Positions 35,301 to 45,890 of a stretch of 64,000 bases of DNA are shown here, piece after piece; positions within the stretch are counted from its first letter, which is position 1, and each line of letters opens with the position of its first letter. Both the position numbers and the translations under genes were made by a program. The DNA comes from Fomes fomentarius (taxonomy: Eukaryota; Basidiomycota; Agaricomycetes; Polyporales; Polyporaceae). The stretch covers positions 620,001 through 684,000 of the forward strand of contig JABYQN010000005.1 of the NCBI GenBank assembly GCA_022606135.1, read 5' to 3'. The notes beneath the pieces were generated by a model. The model worked only from the letters and a program-made list of their open reading frames with translations. It had not been told where the DNA came from and did not search any database.

Positions 35301-36644
35301 AGAAGGTCGCCATTGCCACTCATGTTCTGACCGACCTGGTCACTCAGACACAGGCCCCCCATACTCTTCCTGGCACGGCTGCGCAGCAAGATCTCCGTTG
35401 TGCCAAGGGCCCCAGCTCCCAAAAACACAGCCGACCGCGCGTGTACCCACATCAGGTCATCGTGCAAATAGGCCCGGAAACGCCCGCGGTTGCTACCATG
35501 CCAGGCAAAGTACACGCGGTAGCCGTCGTCGCCGCCTTCACGGTTCCGTGCCTTTTCGATGTAGCGCACCTCACACTCACAGAACAGCTCGGCGCCCCAG
35601 TTCCACGCATCGGTGAGATAAGTCACCAGTGTCGTCATCTTGGACCCGTCGTTGAGCCCTGTGCAGTCCTGGCCACTCAGGGTGGACGCCGACATCTCTA
35701 CGCCAGTGCTGTTGGGTCCGTCGTGGAACCGCGTCGTCTGCTTGGGTCGGTAGAACTTGTCCTGCATGTTGAGGAAGCCGGCCTGCTTCTGCAGCAGATC
35801 CAGCTTGGGCAGCGTCGGCCAGTCGGCGGGATACTCTTCTGGTTCGAGCACTTGCTCTACCTTCTTGTAGTCTGGGCGGGAGGGGGTGTTAGTAAAATTC
35901 GATTCTCCTCTTCTTTATGATTATCGCATCATTTCAATCTCACTCACACTCATCCAATGCTCCTTTCTCTCGCAACTCTGGCGGCCATGCCTTCATGGCC
36001 ATGGTGTCGTCGTCGGCACGCAGAAACACATTGGCGTTCATCAGACTGGTGCCCCCCAGCCCATGCCCTACCACCGCGTTCTGACCCTTGCCAAAAACCA
36101 AGTGGTACATTCCCGTCGGTGGACCCGTGTCCACTCCAATGCCCGATAGAAGCGGCGGCGCTACCTCCCCCGAGCAGTGCAACTCCCTCAGCACCTCGCC
36201 CGAGCTCGTCGGATACTCCCCGGGCCACCGCTCCTTGCCCAGCTCCAGCAGGCACACGCTCTGGCCCGCCCGCGCCATGCGCGACGCCGCCACTCCGCCG
36301 CCATAGCCAGACCCAATCACAATGCAGTCGTACGAGTTGCGCATGAGTTCCACGGGGCGGCTGATGCGCGGGAACTTGTTGCTACTGTTGCTGCTGCTGG
36401 ACGACGTCTGCGCATTGGCGTGCACTTTCGGCTGGCCGTTGTTTGTTGGTACTGATGGTGTTGCTGGTCCTGGTCCTGGTCCTGGTCCAGTTGCGGCACT
36501 GGAACGGTACGGCGTGGTGCGGCTGCGCAGCATCTTCTGTTTGCCATCCAAGGACGTCGCCGTTGAATGGGCAATGCCATTGTCGTTGGACAAGCTTTGG
36601 AACTCAAGAAGTTCGCTTCGGGGACTGGCTTCTGGAGTTGGCAT
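32324..36644 (-). CDS. Cholesterol-oxidase-like flavoprotein fused to alpha/beta hydrolase
   Basis: This is a ~1,385-residue, two-part enzyme. The N-terminal half is a GMC/cholesterol-oxidase-type flavoprotein: a Rossmann motif IGSGYGGGVAASRMARAG, a GLGGTSLMNANVFLRAD flavin-contact block, GAGALGTTEILLRS, then HPIGG and VTDGAAVPTALGVNPLATIAALAER near the end of the domain. It should oxidise a sterol or related alcohol with FAD. The C-terminal part is an alpha/beta hydrolase with the nucleophile elbow IAHCMGS, an acid loop FVGRDNAVLSP and a histidine loop PGYGHLDCWMG, so the triad reads Cys-Asp-His. Exons are 36644-35948, 35871-34752 and ~34674-32324; phases agree. The acceptor of the last intron is ambiguous by one codon (CAG|AG or CAGAG|). 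A Ser/Pro/Gln-rich leader of ~100 residues precedes the flavin domain. The start is the first ATG; an upstream in-frame extension lacks support. Similar oxidase-hydrolase fusions exist in bacteria and other fungi; the substrate is unknown. Confidence 0.88.
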
Positions 36645-37049
36645 GATTGATAGTGGTAGGAGACGTGTAGTCACCGTATACTCGGAGGAGCCGTGCAAGC
36701 AAGGTAAAACACAGAACTTCGAGACAGGATCCGACAAATATGGGGATTGGGCCACTCCAGTACACTAAGTATACATGTAGGCGTCAGACATCGGTGACTA
36801 ACTCCATATAGAGTGGGCTTCAGTGCGGCATAAAATCCGAATGTCTGACGCCCTTCTCCGAGTCCACGGAGTTGAGTGGCTGTGCAACTGCTAACTTGAA
36901 GTTCACTCATAGGGAGGTTGACTGGTACTTGTCTGGCAAACTATACGCTCTGAATCACGTATGCATATGCACCAAGTTGGGTACACAGCCAATGTCTCGT
37001 AATACAACCACCCCACCGATCACTACATCCACCCCAGTTTCTCAACGGA
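36645..37049. other. Upstream of oxidase-hydrolase gene
   Basis: This is the promoter side of the minus-strand oxidase gene, with short frames only. A direct ACTCCAGTACACTAAGTATA stretch at about 36755 lies just upstream of the leader. No gene seen. Confidence 0.45.
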
Positions 37050-38292
37050 TTATTTCGCCGCACCCTGCGACTTCAGCTTCTCCTGCACAAGCTGGCTAGG
37101 AATCCTCCCTCAAGATGGCTTCCCGCCGCTCGCGCTCCTCCTCCTCCTGCTTCGATATTGACCGCTTCTCCTCTGCGCTGATAATCTGGTTCTCCTACCT
37201 TGTTCCGCGACGACGACTTAGTTGTAGAACGACCTCATCATCTAAGTCGTCTCTTGGGCCGCGTCGCACCGCGCATGTTTGAGCTGCGGATGGCTCTTGC
37301 TGAGTGGCTTTGCCTCCGCTCACGGGACCGATCACGGTCATGATCGCTGTCTTCATCATCGTACCGCCGGGAACGCGAGCGATGTCTGCAGTGCTCACGA
37401 TCGCGATCCTTCTCCTTCTCCCTCTCCCTCTCCCGCCGTTCCTCTCCTTACACGTCTTCTTGTGTTCCTTATGCTCGCGACGACGGCGCTCTTCTTCCGA
37501 GTCGCCGGAGTCAGTGTCCGAGGCCGACTCGTCACGGGGACGTGTGCGAGACTTGGTCTTTTTGTGGCGTTTAGAGTCGCAGGTTGGACAGCTACACGGG
37601 AATTATTGGGTATATCACTCTCATGAAGGACGGAATGTATGCACGTACTCGACTCGGGTCGGTTCCTTCGGTCGGTGACGGTGGCCATAGTGCGATTGTA
37701 CTCACTTCTCTTTGTTGTCACCGGCTGTATGCACTTGTATCAGTCTCTGCACTCGCAAGTGCAAAAAGGCAAACTTCGATGTTATACCTCTCCATAAAAT
37801 TAGCTCCTCCACTGTAACCATCCGTGCGAATGCCTCGCATCACGATTAAGTACATGTTGTCAGGTTGCCGTCTTGTTTGCCTCGTTCTCCCCACTCGCAT
37901 TATCTCTCTGTCCCTCTCCCAGGTGACGACCTGCAATACTCCCCATACTCCGGACTGCGTCCTCCATCCCTCTCCCTCTCCCGTTCTCTATGCTCCTCCG
38001 GCTCCCTGTCCCGTTCGTGGTCCACACTGCTGCTCCAGCTATGATTCTCGGAGCCATCATCCCGGTCGTTGTCGTTGAAGTCGTCGTCCGCCCTCGCCGC
38101 GTTATCACGCCAAGTGAATGATATTTTCTGGTCCCCGTGGGATGTATCTACTCCGTCGCTCGTCTCTGTCTCTGTCCTTCTCTCCACGAACGTCTCCCGG
38201 ATTGTCGAGGAGGAGGTAATGATGGCGTGCGGCCGCGCGTTCTTGCGGGACGAGGCCCATACGAGAGGGATGTGACATTTCCAATCTACCAC
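37050..38292 (-). pseudogene. Decayed NKAP-like splicing-factor gene
   Basis: Minus-strand fragments spread over three frames together resemble an NKAP (SynMuv) protein. There are Arg/Asp/Glu-rich repeats (37900-38290), a short GYSGGANFMER piece near 37805-37835, a KHKK/RS-rich stretch (37270-37600), and a C-terminal ENQIISAEEKRSISKQ block followed by VQEKLKSQGAAK and a TAA at 37052-37050. The frame is broken at about 37100-37110 (in-frame TAG), about 37250 and about 37420. The conserved central block that normally precedes the ENQ motif is missing, so the core domain seems deleted. NKAP proteins are nuclear RNA-binding factors linked to splicing. The family call rests on short motifs and remembered architecture, so it is moderate. 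Confidence 0.45.
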
Positions 38293-38492
38293 TGTTCTAA
38301 TTATCGAGGCTTTCCGTGTGTGTCAATACGGTCGATTTGAGTAGGAGTGAGCAGGAGCAGCGGTGTGAGTGTTGAAGCGTTGAAAGCGATCGCGCGCGAA
38401 GGGCAGGGAGACGCTTGCAGAGCGCGGATTGGAGGCGTGGGAATTGATTACCGACGCACATCCGAAGCTTGTACAAACCCCTCGTGAAAGGG

Positions 38493-40094
38493 ATGGCTGT
38501 AATTAACGTCTACGCTCAGTTCCCCACCGCCTTTGACGACAGCGGCAATCCCAGCCTCGATCCAGCAAACTGGATATGGACACGCTATCTGATTTTCCCT
38601 CTAGCTCAACTCGAACCTCTGGGTTTCCTCCACAAACCGTACAAATGGTTACGATCCTGCACTGGCATCACACTAGGTTCAATTGGCTCATTCTCTGACA
38701 ATCCCTCCGTGCCCAATCCCGATCCTATTTTCAACTACGAGCGCGGGCTTCATTCCGAGTCTGAAGACCTCTACTACCACACCACCATCCTGGAGAAGGA
38801 ACGTATGTTCCCGGTAGACCCTTTGATGCTGAGCCCAACAGGACGCACGACTTCTAACGCCGCCTCCACCCGCCGGATAACGTTCGCAGAAGAAATTCAA
38901 GCCAGGGATGGACGCCGGTATGTGGTCACTGGGATGCGAGCGGGTTATTGTGATGCTGTACATCTGGCTCCTCATGCACGAGGAAGTGCCGTACGTGACG
39001 CCCCTGTAACTTTATTCTCCATGCTCACTCCTCGCAAGCAGTACATCTCAGCGTTCACGAGCCGGCGTATCCGTGATGTGAACGACATGATCATCGAAGA
39101 CATCGACTCTGTTCGCAACGGCCTGTTCATGAACAAATTCTTGCATGTTGATTTGGGTCACACTTTCGCATTGTTGAAGGTGAGCAATTTCCACTTACGT
39201 GCACCCTACACACATGTACCTGACATGTCTCGTCGTCGGTAGACCCCTAACTTCGCCATGAACACGAGTGATATCGATCCCACCACGCCGGATGGTGACG
39301 AGCTGAGGGTGTCTGCACAATACCTACAAGTCCAGCCAGAAGAGCCTAGTCAATTCATGGCGTTGGGGGGGAGAGAGAATGGCACTCCCCTCCGAATCCC
39401 AGCTCAGAACGAGGGTCCCGCAGACTGGCCGCTCGATTGCCTCCTCCACGCGACCTATGCGACCGCTGTCATGGAGAATTTCGGTATACAGAGCCACAAG
39501 GACATTATTAGCAAGCTCTGGCGTCCTCAATTCAGTCCTGGTGGCTCCATGAACGCGGCTCAAGACCTTCACTCGACAAACGAAGCTGCCCAAGGGACGA
39601 AAGAACCACGTCAAGCCAAGCAGCGCTCAGAACGTCGAGAACAGCGCAATCAATCCACTGATGTTGCGGATGAGTACCCGCAACCGAGCACCTTAGATCT
39701 CATTATGAATATTGGTTACTGCATGCTTTCACCGGAGCAATTCACCAAGGTGATGGAGGCTCGCCGGCGGCGGGTGGAGGCTGCTGAGAAGGAAGCAGAA
39801 GCGGTAGCGCGCAAACAGCTAGAAGAGAAGGTCGGCCGATGGAGGGAGAGCACTCATGACACACACAGTGACCATCAAAGAGACGGTAAGTTTTGGAAAC
39901 TCGCATCGTGAGGTAGCCTTTTCCTGAAAGACGCTGTTTCGCGCAGGCATGAGTTAAAGATTACACCCGAGAGCTCGGACCATACTCGCCATGTCAACGT
40001 GAACAACATTAGGTTCACGTGGTACGACAAGTACTTCTTCGAGGACGGGTACACGCGACGCCACAGAGATTACAAGCAGCTCTGTCTTGACTGA
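38493..40094 (+). CDS. HNH-nuclease-domain protein of the basidiomycete type
   Basis: It starts MAVINVYAQFPTAFDD and has family blocks WIWTRYLIFPL, TFAEEIQARDGRRYVVTG, CDAVHLAPHARG, then ISAFTSRRIRDVNDM, SVRNGLFMNKFLHVDLG and LLK|TPNFAM. This is the HNH_2-type arrangement found in many copies in mushroom genomes, usually of unknown role. In most relatives I know, the residue before VVTG or VITG is a cysteine; here it is tyrosine, which may weaken metal binding. One intron at 39180-39240 is clear. A second, only 39 bases (39908-39946), would join KFWKLAS to HELKITPESSDHTRHV and extend the protein to TGA 40092-40094. Without it the protein stops at 39911. A coiled, basic segment (EARRRRVEAAEKEAEAVARK) precedes the end. 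The in-frame codon 24 bases upstream is TTG, so 38493 is the first ATG. Confidence 0.75.
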
Positions 40095-40163
40095 CCGGAT
40101 GGAATCGATCGACTTGAAGACTCGATCCAAATGTGCCTCCCGCCGGTATTGCCTGCCTTCCTT

Positions 40164-41248
40164 CTAAGTATTCCACCCCACTCCTAACGCCTTTGCCTCT
40201 GCAAATGTGAGCACAGTGCTCAAAGGATAATACACACACATGTTCTGCAGTTTTTTGCCAAGCATCGAAACGAAATGCCAGCCGGACTCCTCCTTCTCGC
40301 TCGCATAGATCAGCTCCATCCCGGGGTAGCGCAACTTGGGCTGGCATGTCCACACGAGACATGCAAAGGGACGCCCGTCACCGTCGCTCCCAGTACTCGA
40401 GCATTCAACGGTGAAGCTCAGTCCGACACGTGCACCGTTGAACCACCGACGATTGTCCCAGCATACGGGTAATGCAAAGGCTGAGTCGTTGGTCTGAGGT
40501 TGCACGTCGGTGGGGGCAATCTCGGGACCTGGCGACAGAACTGTGCCAGTGCGCCGGATAGGTTTGCCTCTTCCCGTCTTGAAGTCGAGCGCGATGCGGA
40601 TGATGCGTCCTCGTAGTGAGTCGATCTCTCCTTTGAAACTACAGACGCTTCCTTCTTTTGGCGCATCATGGTCGCCCTTGTGCGCAGAGTCGTGTGGCGG
40701 CCCTTCGGGTTTCAGCGCGCTACCGAGATCTGGTTCAGGGCTATGGGGGGATGCCTCTTCGTCCTGGACTACACTTGACGTGAGGATGGGTTTTGGGACA
40801 CAGGAATGCTCCCTTGGGATGAGCCAGAGGCAGAGCGTGGCCTCTGGATCCTTCAAGAGTCCGCAGAGCTCGGGGTATGACTCCACAAACGTCTTGTACT
40901 CGCCATCGGTACGTTCTCTTCTTTTGATGCTGAGAGGAATGGGCTTTGCTTCACTCTCTCCGAATGCTTGCGACAGAATTGTGGTCGAGACTAAAGGGTA
41001 AATGCCCATATATGCGTCTACGTCCGCGAGGATGTCCTGCGGAGGCCGGCAGCGCTGCGTGGCCAGTGGCGATGGTAAGTACTCTGACGATACACATATC
41101 TGACTGGCTTAGCAAGACTCGATTGAAAACGCACCACACCGAACTCCACGCGTTCGCGTTCGTCATCCCAGTATTTCGGAGCATGAATCCGGGCCTCATA
41201 GTTGTTGACTTCGGCGTTGACCTCTTCGATCACCTGCCCTGGGTTCAT
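40164..41248 (-). CDS. Orphan protein, second member of the proposed local family
   Basis: Function unknown. Exon 1 is MNPGQVIEEVNAEVNN..VEFGV, then an intron (about 41039-41134), then DILADVDAYMGIYPLVS onward to the stop at 40166-40164, about 320 residues. There is no signal peptide or membrane segment. The middle (~110-170) is acidic and low-complexity. The C-terminal ~100 residues contain WFNGARVGLSFTVECSS, GRPFACLVWTC, MELIYASEKEE and LTFAEAKALGVGW. The spacing of the hydrophobic strands and the final LTxxExxxLG-like motif match the genes at 25824 and 44610 loosely. It is convergent with the HNH gene, with a gap of only 70 bases. Confidence 0.7.
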
Positions 41249-41969
41249 GTTGAAGGATGGATGCAACTGTGAATGGCTGAAGAAGCTCACGGGACTCAGA
41301 GTCGTCGTGGTCACAGCCGCTTTATACGTACGCCATGTCCTGCACGGTGAAACAGACATAGGGTCAAAAACGCGCGATGAGATGAGTCCGCACAAGGATG
41401 CAGAATCGCCTAGGAGCAACGAAGAACAATCCCCCTGGCTTGCCTTGAACCAACACGGTCAGCTTGCGACGCGCGATTTGTATTACTGACTCAAAGGTGG
41501 ATGTCCATAAGTAATCGGCTTTTGGAAAGGAAGCCAATGCAACCACATGGGCGCTTCTATTGAACACGACCAATGACGTCTGTCGGCGCCACAATCGATG
41601 TTCTGTCCACGGTCCACTCGGATCCACCTGCCCAGCTGAGCACAATTTTACGTAGCATTCAATCTATCCAGACCTCGACCATAAAACTAGTAGTGCGGTT
41701 CAATTGTGATAAAATTCGCAAGGGAAAAACACGTGAAGGAGTATTCGAGTGGCAGTAGTGTCATTAGTAAGTATGTGTCATCGTCGTCTTCATTGAACTA
41801 GTTGCAGTGGTGTATGATGTAAGCCATACACGGTGACCTCGAAGCATAAGAAAGAGCATACGAAGAGGAAATCATATCGTACACACATGAGTCCATCCAG
41901 AAGCTAGATTGTTGGTATCCGTGACGAGCGGGCAGTTGTGTGAGGATAGATGGGCGTCGGTGAGTGCAA

Positions 41970-42669
41970 TTAAGACTTCGTGACCGTGACCTCCGCGCCG
42001 TACTTGAGCGCACGGCTGTAGGGACAGAGCTGAAACGAGTCAGACATCAGCCTCTTTCGGACTCGGATACTAATGGAAGGCAATACCTCGTGCGCATCCG
42101 CAATAATTGCATTGTCAGCACATCCCTCGACATCGATTGCGACGCGTAGACCGAACCCGTCAATTTCCGGGTCAGTAGGATGCCCGAGGAATACACTCGC
42201 GGTGACCTTAGCGTTCTCCGCGAGCGCCTGACTGTTCGCGCGTCCAGCGGCGTGCTGGAGCGCGGCAAGGAAGCAAGCTGTCATGCCCGTTAGCTTTGGC
42301 TCGATGCCTCAAGCCAAGACACTCACATGCGTAGCCCATCGCGAAGAGCTGCTCGGGGTTCTGTCCGTCGCCCTTGCCGCCGCTTGTCCTAGGTATCGAT
42401 ATCTTGAGGTCAAGTGGCGAATCACCAAACGATTTCACGATGCCGTTCCGGCCTGGGCCCTCAGCAGTAGCCTTCGAGAAGTACTGTTACGGAGGCGATT
42501 AATGGGCATTTACTTCTCAAAAGACAAGCACACACACCACATGGTCCTTCAAAGTCAGGATGCTGCGCTTGTGCACGGTGTGCGGGTCCAGGTTACGCGC
42601 GTAGCGGACGCTGGCGCCAGTGAGAACGCGGTGAGAAAGGGGGCGAAGGATGGCCTGAGTGGGGTGCAT
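41970..42669 (-). CDS. Ohr/OsmC organic hydroperoxide resistance protein, copy 1
   Basis: Ohr proteins are thiol peroxidases that reduce organic hydroperoxides with two conserved cysteines. Start MHPTQAILRPLSHRV (ATG 42669-42667), basic and hydroxylated like a mitochondrial leader. Exons then give SILTLKDHV, GPGRNGIVKSFGDSPLDLKI, GGKGDGQNPEQLFAMGYAS|CFLAAL (first catalytic Cys, rebuilt exactly across the intron at 42244-42326) and, after a last intron, LCPYSRALKYGAEVTVTKS (second Cys) with TAA at 41972-41970. The glutamate/arginine network residues of the family lie in the same blocks. Length is about 170 residues. It is a tandem paralogue of the next gene on the same strand. Substrate and location are inferred from the family. 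Confidence 0.9.
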
Positions 42670-43232
42670 GGTGGGACTACGAGTTGATGGGTGTATTAGT
42701 GTGTGGAGCGAAGTTGAATGGGGGCGGTTAGGGTTGGCTCGAGGCAGGTCTAGCTAGCTTCACCAAGTTGGATTTGGATGTTACAGTTGAGTACGAGTAC
42801 AATGTGAGATGAATAGCGAGAGTTGGTGTTCGATATGGGAAGAAAGCGAAGGTTAGAGGGGCCGAAGATCGGTGGGAAGGGGACTGACGGTCGTTTGGTT
42901 TATATCTTGCCAAAACCCGATGTATAGCCGACTCCATCAATACTCCAGAGCTTGCGCCAGCGGCTGGCATGAAGGGCAAGTTGTGTGGTGAGCCCAGAAA
43001 ACATACATCATCGTGACATTACGTCTGTGGCTCCCGAGGCGCTACCGGGAGCACCTATTGGACCTCAGCTTGACTGGGGAGTGCTGAAAGACTTGAAGAT
43101 GTGGCGGAGCCGGACCGGGGCGCGTGTGTCCGGGTGTTGAATGGGGAGCAGAGATGACTTTGATTTCAACTCAGGACTATGCCACGCTCTGAAACTTATA
43201 TTCGACTTCACGGTCTGCACAAGCTTCATTTA
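42670..43232. other. Intergenic between the two Ohr genes
   Basis: This is the promoter region of Ohr copy 1 and the 3' region of copy 2. Short frames only. No transposon remnant separates the duplicates. Confidence 0.5.
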
Positions 43233-43980
43233 CTACGCCCTAGTGATGTTAACGACCGCGCCATGGTGCAATGCTCGGCTATACGGACAGGCCTGCGGAG
43301 AGTCAAGGTGGAGCAAGGGGTCAATGAAAGCGAGTCCTGAAACCCGACGTGCTACATCGGCCTAGCATGAGGCCGCAACTCACCTTGTGGCCAGCTTCGA
43401 TGAGTTCTGTATCGTCGACGCCTTCAACTTGTATGTCCACCTGCAGCCCAAATCCTTCCTTGCCCTCCGGTTGGCCAACGTGAACCTGCGTGTGGACAGC
43501 GGCATTCCGAGCCATTTCGGCCTTACCGGTCTGTCCGGCGACCAACTGGAGAGCGCTTAGGAAACAAGCTATATATATTAGGAGTGTGTGAGTCCGTGAC
43601 GTCTTCAATTGCGTAGTACTCCTCCCCCGGGCGCGCATATACGCACCTGCGTAGCCCATCGCGAACAACTGCTCAGGGTTTTGGCCGTCTCCTTTCCCTC
43701 CGAGAGAGCGGGGCATAGCGAGGCGAAGCTCAAGCCCGCAGTCATCGTCCGATTTCACGGTCCCGTTGCGTCCTTGACCGCGCGCGGTCGCATGCGCTGT
43801 ATACTGTAGTGTGCATTTAAGTGCTGCATCAATTGTTGACTCGTTCATTGAGCAAACCTTGTGGTCTTTCAAAGTCATTATCGAGCGTGTCGGCACAGCG
43901 AAAGTGAGACGACTCGGTGCGATGCTGCCGGCCGCGGCCGCCTGACGGGCAAGAGTACGACTCGCAAGAACCGCAGACAT
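43233..43980 (-). CDS. Ohr/OsmC organic hydroperoxide resistance protein, copy 2
   Basis: Start MSAVLASRTLARQAAAAG (ATG 43980-43978), an amphipathic, Arg/Ala-rich leader that suggests mitochondrial import. It is followed by RSIMTLKDHK, GQGRNGTVKSDDDCGLELRL, GGKGDGQNPEQLFAMGYAA|CFLSALQLVAGQ (first catalytic Cys), VDIQVEGVDDTELIEAGHK and a final exon ACPYSRALHHGAVVNITRA (second Cys) with TAG at 43235-43233. The last exon is only 19 codons. The in-frame codon upstream of this start is TTG, so ATG 43980 was chosen. The intron inside the MGYA/CFL motif sits at the same phase as in copy 1. The proteins differ at many positions, so the duplication is not recent. Confidence 0.9.
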
Positions 43981-44609
43981 AGTATCACTGATGGTTGTGG
44001 AAGTAGGCGGGACGGAGGACAAGACGAGAAGGGCACGTTCCTCAATTAGCTTTATATCCCGTACGTCGCTGACGTTGACCGACGCGTCAGGGAGCTTGTC
44101 GGGGGATGAATCGGGAACATGGGCCGTGGAAGCCCATGGATGACGTTTTGGATACCAAACACAGAACGTCCATGTCGGGCCCTTCCCCTCTCTGTATACG
44201 GGGATGTGCGTGATATATTGGCCACGACTGGACGCGCCTGAACGCGATCATGTGACGCGCGCGATCCGACCCAGGGCAGCAAGTTGAAGGAGGACTGGTG
44301 CGCGTCGGGTGCGTGGGTACAGCGCGGCCTCCACCTTCACCTCCTCGCGCACAACGCGATGCAAGCTAGTAGCAGGCCAAATTCTGCCCGGGTGGTCACC
44401 GGGCCGTGTCACGAAATGTCTTGTCTTTCTTGTTGTGACACTTTGCAAGGCTAAAGCGTCCGGACCACCTTCAAGTTTCTCTCTGCTTTGACCTTCGACC
44501 ACGACTGCCATACCGCATGAACGCAGCGTGCATCTCAAGCGTGTGGCCGTGTGGTCGTGTCTGCATATCACCCTTTGTTCTCGACCAGCATAAAGAGGCC
44601 TTGCACATC
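43981..44609. promoter_or_regulatory. Divergent promoter region, Ohr copy 2 and orphan gene
   Basis: This lies between divergent genes. An ACGCGT occurs at about 44081 and an in-frame upstream ATG at 44517 could extend the orphan gene by 31 codons. Otherwise nothing recognisable. Confidence 0.4.
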
Positions 44610-45510
44610 ATGGAGCCCCTTCAAGCGCATAAGGCTCTTCGCACGCAGCTTCAGAGTCTCGCCACTGGATATCTTCCAACGAACACTACTGCCGTCGACC
44701 AGCAGCCCCGGACTGTCCCTAGAGAAGTCATTACCGCCAAGATGGTAAGTTTCACCTGTCATTCCGTCGTGCATACAGCTGACGGCTCGCGTACAGAACT
44801 TGTTGTACACCACTTCCCTTGAGCCCTTCCTGGGCACATACCGCATCGTCTGGGACTCCGAGTCGGCACAGGAGCCTCGCACGCCGGAGTCTGCTTCTCC
44901 TATGGACCTCCGAGAAGGCGTCCTAACGCTCACTCGTCCAGAGCACTCGCAACAGTGGCCGAAGGAGCCGTCTCCAAAACGCGGGAACGGATGGCCGACC
45001 GAGCCGGAGCTGTCCTCTGCACACGAATCGGAGCCCTCGTCCGTCGTACTCCACCTCTACGATACCTTCCTCGGAGCAGACCGTCAAGCGTCGAAGCTCA
45101 CCCCTTCGGTCTGCCCAACTCGTACACCCACTTCATCATCCGCCTCGTCTGATTCCAGCTCTTCGTCCACCACTTCAGCCGCCGAGTCGTCGTGCGCATT
45201 GAATAGGAAGCACCTGACGCGCTCCTGGCGGTTCAACTGGGACCCGACCTTCCCAAGGCTCGGATTCCGCTTCGAGGGCATGGATATGACCACCGCATGG
45301 GGCCATTCCTTGTCCTTCACAGACCTCACGGATGACCGCGGCTTTCCGTTTGCGGTTCTTGAGCTCCGCCCGAGCGGATTCCTCCAAGACGACCGCAACC
45401 CTTTCACGATTGTCGTGCTGGCGAAACGTCAGCGTGATCGATTCGGGCGGGAGGGACTCACCGAGACAGAGAGGGTGAGATTGGGCATGAGGGAAGCCAA
45501 ATCCCCTTGA
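44610..45510 (+). CDS. Orphan protein, third member of the proposed local family
   Basis: Unknown function. Exon 1 (MEPLQAHKALRTQLQSLATG..ITAKM) joins across a 51-base intron (44745-44795) to NLLYTTSLEPFLGTYRIVW. The middle is Ser/Pro-rich and low-complexity (SSSASSDSSSSSTTSA). The last 90 residues look folded: WDPTFPRLGFRFEGMD, DDRGFPFAVLELRPSGF, FTIVVLAKRQRDRFGREGLTETERVRLG, ending at TGA 45508-45510. Its C-terminal half and 3' flank were copied in inverted orientation to 31.6-32.3 kb. An alternative upstream ATG at 44517 is in frame (adds MNAACISSVW..), but the shorter form is favoured because the added residues look non-coding. Confidence 0.72.
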
Positions 45511-45890
45511 ATATGGTATTCTTGTATGATGTATCGGCTGTGATGGACACCGAGTGAAACGGCCTTCCATAGTTGTTCTTCTATTTGTGTTTGATGTACT
45601 ATTGCGATCATATCAGCAATCTGAGCAATGTGTTTGACTGTCTCCCAAAACATCTACCATTGAGTTATTATCAATCCACGTCGACAATGCCACATTTATG
45701 GACATGACATGCATTCATGATGGCCGGGCTTCTATGAGGTGTAACTGGAGAAGCTCGTGCTGAAGTTCTGGGATTATTGACGTGTGGTACCAACCGATCA
45801 GTTTGAATCATGTCCTACCGCTGTTACTGAGACGTCCTAGAGTTTACCCTGTCGCACCGTCAGCACTACTCAAGCAAGCAGCAGAGCAGA
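45235..45890 (+). repeat. Inverted segmental duplication, copy B (source)
   Basis: This is the partner of copy A at 31612-32327. It spans the C-terminal exon of the orphan gene and roughly 380 bases beyond its stop. The intact reading frame on this side, and the frame-breaking losses on the other, indicate that this is the source copy. Confidence 0.85.

Noticed and set aside
38469..38492. Upstream start of the HNH protein
   Set aside because: The codon at 38469 is TTG; the first ATG is 38493.
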